A DNA stretch of 27,871 nucleotides from Chrysochromulina tobinii (lineage: Eukaryota; Haptophyta; Prymnesiales; Chrysochromulinaceae): NCBI GenBank assembly GCA_001275005.1, contig JWZX01002337.1:1-27871 (forward strand), in the 5' to 3' direction. Position numbers and translations under genes: made by a program. Shown here piece by piece: positions 9,301 to 16,226 of this stretch. How positions within the stretch are numbered: the stretch's first letter is position 1; each line of letters opens with the position of its first letter. The notes beneath the pieces were generated by a model. It saw only the letters and a program-made list of their open reading frames with translations. It was not told the DNA's origin and searched no databases.

Positions 9301-9663
9301 ACAGAGCACGCCTCGCGCAAGCGGCTAGCGGCTGCCGTGGCCTGTGCAGAGGTCTTGCAGCGAGCGGTGGCGCTCCAGCCACAGCTCACGGCCGAGAGCG
9401 GTGATGACCCTGGCGCGGCTCGTTGCATCATCTGTCTCGTAGCCCTAGACTTGAGAGCAGCAAGCTCTCGAGGCGAGGCCGCGTGCGGGCACGCTCCTTG
9501 TTGCGGCAACTACTACCACAAGCGCTGCCTGAGCCGATGGCTGCAAGGCTTTGGGGAGTCGGACGACGACCCTCTGCCCATCGAGAAAAATTGCCCGACG
9601 TGCAGGCAGGCTCTTTCTATTCGCGCGCTCATCCCCGGTCTGTCCCGCCGGCGCCTTCGCTAG
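6354..9663 (+). CDS. Tudor-like / seven-AP2 / RING finger protein, one frameshift
   Basis: Frame 1 runs 6354 to about 7969 and frame 2 from there to 9663. Order of parts: a 204-bp block repeated near the C-terminus; a relic AP2 unit (GDTGFKGV joined directly to IGAERAAAEA); a Cys/His cluster CAKDGCTKPAWHSGIC; a Tudor/Agenet-like fold at residues about 210-262 (NWYDGVVTAV, CNLHYDDGDYEE); an acidic Glu stretch; seven AP2 domains about 240 bp apart, each with TGFKGV, an ENGK-type turn and GTFATPEEAALCYARH; then a RING finger with CIIC, CGH, HKRC and CPTC near the end. AP2 domains bind DNA, Tudor-like domains bind methylated histone tails, and RING fingers act as ubiquitin ligases; a chromatin-linked ubiquitin ligase or transcription factor is inference. 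The frame breaks in a GGG run at 7968-7970, where other units have one G fewer. This is either a sequencing error or a real lesion. The start is uncertain: CACTAG at about 6339-6344 could be a splice acceptor. Confidence 0.7.
6378..6581 (+). repeat. 204-bp direct repeat, left copy
   Basis: Nearly identical to 9121-9324: about 8 differences in 204 bp, all in the first half. It encodes the same segment in both places (ALRCW, LLSALRDDRRKQRAPS, ASATTEHASRKR). The two copies bracket the AP2 array 2.74 kb apart and are in the same orientation. Confidence 0.9.
7340..9060 (+). repeat. Tandem AP2-domain repeats, about 240 bp each
   Basis: Seven consecutive units each carry an AP2 domain followed by an Ala/Glu-rich linker with PLTADEARAAAAAEG. 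Linker DNA is almost identical between units, while the AP2 core (GRYxVxIxENGK) varies more. The sixth-to-seventh linker is shortened (near 8815-8830). The pattern points to recent expansion by unequal exchange. Confidence 0.9.
9121..9324 (+). repeat. 204-bp direct repeat, right copy
   Basis: Partner of 6378-6581. It lies between the last AP2 domain and the RING finger and is in frame with both. Confidence 0.9.
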
Positions 9664-10146
9664 GGAAGATGGCTCAGTAGCGTATAGCCCTTTACTACGT
9701 ACTCGTTACCGTACGGTATGCAGGGGTCGTCATGTTAGATTAACGTGCATGGTCCAGATCAACATGCGGTTCAAATGCACAAAAGTCAAAGCGCTAACTA
9801 GCGGGGGGTAGCTAGAAGCTACGCTCGGCTATACCAATTCGATTCGCAATTTTGACCGAGAAGTACAACACGTAGAGTTTGGACATTGGAGTCATGTTTG
9901 GAGTGAAGGAGCAAAGGCCAAACGGCGGTCCCGTTTGCCGTGCAGGGGATTGACCGCACGCAGTAATTAGCACGCAGAGTTTGCAGCGCTGTGACACGTC
10001 GGATGTGCGCTCTTAGGACAGTCAGGCACAACGTTTCGTACGCATGTTCGAACGGGGGTATAGAAGTACCGTACTACACTAGCTACCGGGAAAACCGGCG
10101 AAGGCGACGTAACTCGACGTGACGCGTCCTGGACACGTCATGCTCG
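9664..10146. other. Intergenic region between convergent genes
   Basis: The plus-strand AP2 gene and minus-strand RAP gene end on either side, so this should hold two 3' untranslated regions. It is clearly less GC-rich than the genes. I see no gene, no shared repeat and no strong hairpin. Confidence 0.45.
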
Positions 10147-12018
10147 CTACTGATTCGCATTCCGCAATGCATTCCGCAGCTCGCGCAACAGAAGCTCTCG
10201 CTGACCTGCCGCATCGAGCGCGTTCCATTGCCAGTACGGCACCGCTACCAGTGCCCAGCCCGCCGCACGCAGCTGCCGCCGCTTGAGCGCCGTCGCGCCC
10301 GTCGGCTCGTGTGTGCGGCCCACAAAGTGGCTAGGCCCGTCGACCTCGATCGCCACCTCGCGGCTCGAGATGCGCACTACCGCGTCGAGGGAATAGCCCT
10401 GGGGCGTGCGCACCTCCTCACGGGGCTCGTGGCCGAGCGCCTTGAGCGCCGCGACCACCTGCCGCTGCAGGCGGGAGGGTCGACCTTCCTCGGCCACGAA
10501 AGCCGCATGGCATCGCTCAGCGAGCGGCAAAGGTAGCCGCGGCCACGCCGCGCCGCGCTCCTCCAGCCAAAGCTGCCACTGGTGCAGCTGGCACAAGGCC
10601 TCTGACGAAAAGGCAGCTTGCATTGCTTCGCAGTGGGCCACAAAGGCAGAGTTGCCAAACAGCACCTCGCACGAGCTGTGATCGGCGGCCGCGTACGCCC
10701 ACGCAGTGGACGCAAGGCCCTGCGCGTTGAAGTCGCGCACGCGCGGCGCCGCCTCCGCCGCGATCGCATCGAGCAGCGCCGGCGCCGCGTGCTGCGCCGT
10801 CGCGTACGCCCATGCCGTGTTCGCAAAGTCCTGCGCATTGAAGTCGCGCACGCGCGGCGCCGCCTCCGCCGCGATCGCATCGAGCAGTCCCGGCGCCGCG
10901 TGCTGCGCCGTCGCGTACGCCCACGCCGTGTTCGCAAGGCCCTGCGCATTGAAGTCGCGCACGCGCGGCGCCGCCTCCGCCGCGATCGCATCGAGCAGCG
11001 CCGGAGCCGCGTGCTGCGCCGTCGCGTACGCCCACGCCGTGTTTGCAAGGTTCTGCGCATTGAAGTCGCGCACGCGCGGCGCCGCCTCCGCCGCGATCGC
11101 ATCGAGCAGCGCCGGCGCCGCGTGCTGTGCTGTCGCGTACGCCCACGCCGTGTTCGCAAGGTTCTGCGCATTGAAGTCGCGCACGCGCGGCGCCGCCTCC
11201 GCCGCGATCGCATCGAGCAGCGCCGGAGCCGCGTGCTGTGCCGTCGCGTACGCCCACGCCGTGTTCGCAAGGCCCTGCTCATTGAAGTCGCGCACGCGCG
11301 GCGCCGCCTCCGCCGCGATCGCATCGAGCAGCGCCGGCGCCGCGTGCTGCGCCGACGCGTACGCCCACGCCGTGTTCGCAAGGTTCTGCGCATTGAAGTC
11401 GCGCACGCGCGGCGCCGCCTCCGCCGCGATCGCATCGAGCAGCGCCGGAGACGGATGCTTCGCCTTTACGAACGCATACGCCGTGTTCGATAGTTGCTGC
11501 GGATTGAATTCTTTCGCGACGTCCGCGCTCCTTGCCGCCAGCGCACTCCAGACGCGCTTGTCTGGTGCGAATCTGGTGGCGCTCACCACACTCGCAAGCC
11601 CGTACACTGCGGTCGCGACCGACCGAGGCTCGAAGAGCGGCAGCTTCTGCTGCATGGAGTCGAGCAACGGCGCGAGCGCTTTGCTCCGACGCAGCTCTGC
11701 TTTCATCCACTCACACTCCTCGCGGCTTTGGCGTACCAGCTTGCCAAGAGTGCTCCAGCAGCTGCTGATTTCCTCCGGGCGCATCTGGAGTGCGTGGCGC
11801 TCGTGGGCCTGCAGCACCTCGCGCGCCGTGCGCAGCTCACCAATGCGCGGCACCCTGCCGCCGCGCACCGCTCCGCTGCCGCCACGCGCCGCTCCGCTGC
11901 CGCCGCGCGCCGCTCCGCTGCCGCCGCCCGCCGCCGCTGCCGACAACCAGCGCCGGACCGTGAACATGGCTTTGAAAAAAGACCAACTTTCCGAAATTGT
12001 TGGTCTTTCGGTCACCAT
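10147..12018 (-). CDS. RAP-domain protein with OPR/FASTK-like repeats
   Basis: One frame of up to 623 residues. Met at 11967 is the more likely start: it gives MFTVRRWLSAAAA, a basic amphipathic leader typical of organelle targeting, and leaves the hairpin at 11978-12008 in the 5' leader. A Gly/Arg-rich spacer (SGAARGG repeats) follows. The centre holds eight 37-residue repeats of the type FNAQNLANTAWAYATAQH followed by AAPALLDAIAAEAAPRVRD; the first and last are the most divergent. The C-terminus is a RAP domain: YSLDAVV, REVAIEVDGPSHF, LKRRQLRAAGWALVAVPYW. Proteins of this kind (OPR, FASTK) bind organelle RNA and act in its cleavage, stability or translation. That role in the mitochondrion or plastid is inferred from the family. 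The antisense strand is also open across the repeats, but this follows from codon bias. Confidence 0.85.
   Translation of the reverse strand: MVTERPTISESWSFFKAMFTVRRWLSAAAAGGGSGAARGGSGAARGGSGAVRGGRVPRIGELRTAREVLQAHERHALQMRPEEISSCWSTLGKLVRQSREECEWMKAELRRSKALAPLLDSMQQKLPLFEPRSVATAVYGLASVVSATRFAPDKRVWSALAARSADVAKEFNPQQLSNTAYAFVKAKHPSPALLDAIAAEAAPRVRDFNAQNLANTAWAYASAQHAAPALLDAIAAEAAPRVRDFNEQGLANTAWAYATAQHAAPALLDAIAAEAAPRVRDFNAQNLANTAWAYATAQHAAPALLDAIAAEAAPRVRDFNAQNLANTAWAYATAQHAAPALLDAIAAEAAPRVRDFNAQGLANTAWAYATAQHAAPGLLDAIAAEAAPRVRDFNAQDFANTAWAYATAQHAAPALLDAIAAEAAPRVRDFNAQGLASTAWAYAAADHSSCEVLFGNSAFVAHCEAMQAAFSSEALCQLHQWQLWLEERGAAWPRLPLPLAERCHAAFVAEEGRPSRLQRQVVAALKALGHEPREEVRTPQGYSLDAVVRISSREVAIEVDGPSHFVGRTHEPTGATALKRRQLRAAGWALVAVPYWQWNALDAAGQRELLLRELRNALRNANQ
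10700..11500 (-). repeat. Tandem 111-bp coding repeats in the RAP gene
   Basis: About seven units of 111 bp repeat with only a few differences each, for example caagg(t/c)(t/c)ctgcgcattgaag versus ctgctcattgaag. Units coding for DAIAAEAAPRVRD are almost invariant at the DNA level, including silent positions, which points to recent homogenisation. Confidence 0.9.
11978..12008. promoter_or_regulatory. 10-bp hairpin at the RAP gene start
   Basis: AAAGACCAAC (11978-11987) and GTTGGTCTTT (11999-12008) are perfect inverted arms around 11 nt. It lies just upstream of the preferred start at 11967 and inside the longer reading from 12018. It could be a protein-binding site or a structured 5' leader. 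A run of A (on the plus strand) precedes the left arm. Confidence 0.55.
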
Positions 12019-12329
12019 TCGTCACCATTGAACAATCCTCGCGCCCTCCCGCTTGGCAGGCTCACAAAACGCACCCCCACGCACACTCCAGTGCCCCCAA
12101 ACCCGGCCGTCGAGCCCCTCGCGGTATCGTTTCTCAATTCCTTCTTCTGGTATGAAATAGATATACATTGTCGAACAGACTATATTGTGAGTGCGCAGGC
12201 CGTCCCGGGTCGACCCCTCGGCTCGCCTGACCGGTCGCGCGGTCCCGGGTGACGGTGCACGGTCCGGAGTCCGGTGGCACTCGTGGGCGGAGATGACCGC
12301 ACTAAGACCGCACAAGATCAAGACGCGCG

Positions 12330-12346
12330 AGATCACACTGTGATCT
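12330..12346. promoter_or_regulatory. 17-bp palindrome
   Basis: AGATCACA-C-TGTGATCT is a perfect inverted repeat with 8-bp arms, 18 bp before the dispersed element. It may be a regulatory site upstream of the RAP gene or a chance palindrome. Confidence 0.35.
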
Positions 12347-12363
12347 GTGTGCTGGGAGAGACC

Positions 12364-12486
12364 GACCTCACTAGCGAAATTGAGTAGCCCGAGCGAGCGA
12401 GTACTCAGTACTTGTGTTGACCGAGGGGAGCGGAGCCGTCCTTTGAGACGGTGGAGTGAGCGTGGGGGGACCGCGAAGAAACTGAC
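12364..12486. repeat. Dispersed intergenic element, copy 2
   Basis: Matches 6095-6216 over its full length with scattered changes and small indels. The conserved stem-loop is CCGTC-CTTTGA-GACGG (12436-12451). I see no target-site duplication at the ends that I would defend. Confidence 0.7.
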
Positions 12487-12751
12487 GTGAACCTGAACCT
12501 GGAAGACGCGCGGGCCGACAAGATACCACAACGCACAAGTCGGCTTGCGGATTCATATTGTTACAAGTCCGCTACCTGCCACCACGCTATTATGCACCTA
12601 CTACTATTGTCTGCGGTCCTCCCTTACGGGCCTCTCCGTCTTGGCCGCGCAGGGTCGAATGGGCCGGAGGCCATGACCCAGGAGCAGGGCTTGTACGCGT
12701 CCTTCGCCATTGACTAGCGCTCACGATCCCGCCTCCGAGTTCACGATACGT

Positions 12752-13021
12752 TCACGATCCCTCTTGCGAGTCCGAGGACGAGCCTCCAGCATCAGCCGAT
12801 GTGGATTCCTCCTCGTCCGCGGCCCGCGCCTTCTGGCCCCTCTTGGGCTTCTTCGCCTTGCTCTCCTTCCGGCTCGCCCTCTTCGCCCTCCGCTGAGCCT
12901 TGAGCTCCTTGCGCCGTGCCCTCTCAGCCTTCCTCCGAGCGCGTTGCTCGGCCTTGGCAGCAGCCCTGTCGGAGATGCTCTCCTCGTCACTCTCGTCATC
13001 CGCCTCCTCCTCCTCGCTTAC
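12752..13021 (-). CDS. Terminal exon: acidic then Arg/Lys-rich tail
   Basis: 89 codons and a TGA. It begins after a class II acceptor (CTCATCAG|GTAAGC) in phase 0, so it reads on from the carboxylase exon that ends at 13213. It starts VSEEEEADDESDEES, continues with a strongly basic helix-like stretch (RARRKAERARRKELKAQRRA) and ends Ser/Asp-rich. This looks like the disordered tail of a nuclear or ribosome-biogenesis protein, not part of pyruvate carboxylase. Which gene it belongs to is uncertain. Confidence 0.5.
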   Translation of the reverse strand, partial: VSEEEEADDESDEESISDRAAAKAEQRARRKAERARRKELKAQRRAKRASRKESKAKKPKRGQKARAADEEESTSADAGGSSSDSQEGS

Positions 13022-13212
13022 CTGATGAGGGACGCAATCAGACGCAATCAAGGCTTCTCAAGCTCGAGGGACACCTGATGAGGGACGCAATCAGACGCAA
13101 TCAAGGCTTCTCAAGCTCGAGGGACACCTCCTGCCCTGGCTCCATCGGCAACTTGAGGAAGAGAGCCATCAGTGGTGATCAGTGCTCATCAGGGCTCATC
13201 AGGGCTCATCAC
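13022..13212 (-). repeat. Class II intron at the carboxylase/tail junction
   Basis: 191 nt. It holds two copies of a 53-bp unit (13021 and 13074 onwards) and a copy of the end of the preceding exon (near 13126-13160). Each unit contains coding-like GTGTCCCTCGAGCTTGAGAAG split here as VSLELEK, which fits the missing next part of pyruvate carboxylase. Confidence 0.75.
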
Positions 13213-16193
13213 CTCCTGCCCTGGCTCCATCGGCTTGAGGAAGAGATGCGTCGGCAGATTGCCAACCTGATTGCGCGAGTCATCACCGTAGATGAGCACA
13301 TACGGTCATCAAGGCCAATCAAGGCCAATCAAGGCCAATCACGCACCTCGCCGTAGATGAGCTCGTACTTCTTCCACTCATTGAACACCTTCGGGTACAT
13401 TGCATGCGAGAGGACATCCTTGTCGCTGAGCCACTGCCCGAACGTTTGACGAAGTTTGGACTCAGCCTCGGCGAAGTCGTACGGAGGCAACGACGCGCCG
13501 GGGCGGCCGTCGAAGACCTTGCCGGCGCGCCCCTTGAGCATTTTGGTGCGGAGAGGCTCTGGGAAGCCTCCGGGGGGGATGCCGATGGCACCCTGGAAGT
13601 ACTCGACGACTGACTCGGGGAAGGCGAGCGTCTCGGCCTGCAAGCGGGGGGGTGCGGTGCAAGCAGGGGGGGGTTGTCAGAGGGGGGGAAAAGAAGGGGG
13701 GCAGTCAAGGGGGGAGATCAAGGGTGATCAAGGGTCGTCAAGGGTCGTCAAGGGTCATCAAGGGCAATCAAGGGAGATCAAGGGAGATCAAAGGAAGGGA
13801 GAGCGAGCGCCTCCGAAGGGAGAGTATGGTTCCATGAATTTCGTCAAGTGCTGCCCGAAGGTCAGTTCGGCTGAAATGGTTGATTGGTGTCGTCATCGAC
13901 GCTGGCTCGTGTGATGATGGGCCTCATCAGAGGACTCTCATCATCATCATCAAGGCTCAATCAAAGGGCACAGCCACGGAGGCGCAATCAAGGCGCAATC
14001 AAGGCGCAATCAAAGGGCACAGCCACGGAGGCGCAATCAAGGCGCAATCAGAGGACGACGACGCACCTGCTCGAGAACATCCTCTGGCTCGAGGCGCAAT
14101 CAGTCGCAATCAGAGGCAATCAAAGGCAATCAGAGGACGCACCTGCTCGAGAACATCCTCTGGCTCGAGGCGCAATCAGTCGCAATCAGAGGCAATCAAA
14201 GGCAATCAGAGGACGCACCTGCTCGAGGACGTCCTCTGGCTCGAGGCGCTGGGAGACCATGAACTGTGCGAGGTCGCCCACGACCTTGGATGAAGGCGTT
14301 ACCTGTGGGGAAAGGGGAAGGGTGAGGGTGAGGGGAGTTGTAGAGGAAGTGGTAGGGGACGGGGCAGGGGGAGGGGTTGCAATCAGACATCAATCAGAGG
14401 GGCACCGCCTTTGGAATATCGCCGAGCAGCGAGGCAATCAGATTGCAATCAGATTGCAATCAGATTGGACTCAGATTGCAATCAGACATCAATCAGAGGG
14501 GCGTCACCTTCGGAATGTCGCCGAGCAGCAAGTTCGCCTTGGCATACATCGCCTTAATCTCGGGCCATTTAGCGGAGAGGCCGAGCTGACGAGACTGGTA
14601 GAGAAGGTTCGTGTACTGACCTCCCGGGATCTCGTGCTCGTACACGTCGGACGAGGTCGAGAGCTGGCCCGACTCGAACGGCACGTACCTGTGGGGAGAG
14701 GAGGGCGCCGCGGTGAGCACATGCATGCCGAGCGTCGAGAGTTGGCCCGACTCGAACGGCACGTACAGGTTGGAGCGAACCTGCCGCAAGGGGAGGGTGC
14801 ACGGGGGTGCGCGCCGCCGTGAGCACGCGCATGCAGGGCGCGGATGTCTCAGGCAGAGGGGCTCAGGCAGAGGGGAGGTCCGGTGCCATTCTACCGTCTC
14901 CCAGGACGAGTTGAGAGGTCCAACAATGGTAATCAATGGTAATCAATGGTAATCATTGGTCATTGGCAACTGATTACCGTCTCCCAGTACGAGTTGAGCG
15001 GCCCGACCATGGTAATCAATGGTAATCAATGGTAATCATTAGTATTTGGCAGTTGATTACCGTCTCCCAGTACGAGTTGAGCGGCCCAACCATGCTCGGA
15101 TCCAGCCCAGTGTCTAATCTCGAGCCTGCGAGATTGGCCACCATCGCGCCGAGCGACGGTTGCGACGTGAGCCCGGACATCGCGTCGATCGCTACGTCGA
15201 CGATGTCGGCGCCGGCCTCAGCCGCGGCCAGCATGGATGCGACGCCGGCGCCCGCGGTGTCGTGGGTGTGCACGTGGATGGGCAGCTCCGGGCACTCCTT
15301 GCGGATGGCGCTCACCTAATGAGGGGGCCAACGAGGGCAGCAATTAGGGGCCGTGAGAGGCAATTAGGGGCCGTGAGCGGCAATTAGGGGCCCGTGAGAT
15401 GTCGTGAGAGGCCTTGAGCATGTGCACGTGACGAAGGCCATCCGCGGCCATCAAGGGCCATTGAGGGCAATGACGAGGGCCATCCGCGGCCCACCAGCCG
15501 CGCTGGTGCTCTTAATGACGAGGGCCATCAGCGGCCCATCAGCCGGTGCTCGTACGCTCAGTAACACGGGGATTGGAATCACGGCCCCTAAGGGCGTCAG
15601 ATTCGTCAAATCAAAACTTAAGTGTTTCGTCATCGCGTGAGTGAGGGCCGCCGTCGCCAAGCAGCGGGGGCAAGCAGCGCGCAAGCGCAGCTGCATGCAG
15701 CGGCCAGCCGCGGGTCATCAATGGCACTCAGTGGCACTCAGTGGCAATCACCAGCAGCGAAGCCGAGCGCGGCGTGAGAAGCCCCGCCATGTCCTTGATT
15801 GCGAGCGAGTGCACGCCCATCGCCTGGAGCTCGCGCGCGAGATTGACGTAGTACTCCAGATTGTACTTGGTCTTGGCCGGGTTGGCCACATCTCCCGTGT
15901 ACGAGATCGCACCTTCGACGAAGGCGCCCGCCGCGAGCGCCGCGTCGACGCCGAGCTTGAGATTGTCGAGATAGTTGAGCGAGTCGAAGACCCGGAAGAT
16001 GTCGATGCCTGTGGGGAAGCGAGGGCGCCGTCGTGAGCGCGTGCATGCAAGGCAGGTCCTCGGCGGGGCCATCCACGTACCGCCGCGTCCTCGTCGAGCA
16101 ATCAGAGGTCATCAGAGGCGAGCAGACAGGCAATCAAGGTCCTCAGCGGGCCATCCACGTACCGCTCTTCTTCGCCTGCTCACAGAACTTGTA

Positions 16194-16226
<33 letters not shown>

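Larger units (their letters stand above)
12019..12751. other. Intergenic region with repeat element and palindrome
   Basis: Between the start of the RAP gene and the stop of the charged tail exon. It holds the second copy of the dispersed element (12364-12486) and a 17-bp palindrome (12330-12346). The rest (12019-12320 and 12490-12750) shows no gene I can support. It should contain the RAP promoter and the 3' end of the long minus-strand gene. Confidence 0.5.

Noticed and set aside
10618-12031. Long open frames on the plus strand opposite the RAP gene (up to 441 codons)
   Set aside because: They are low-complexity Ala/Arg/Ser repeats that mirror the RAP coding repeats; the RAP frame has recognisable domains and the antisense has none.
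12022-12531. Minus-strand frame of 169 codons before the RAP gene
   Set aside because: It covers the dispersed element; the other copy at 6095 keeps only a loose frame with indels, so conservation is at DNA level and not protein level.
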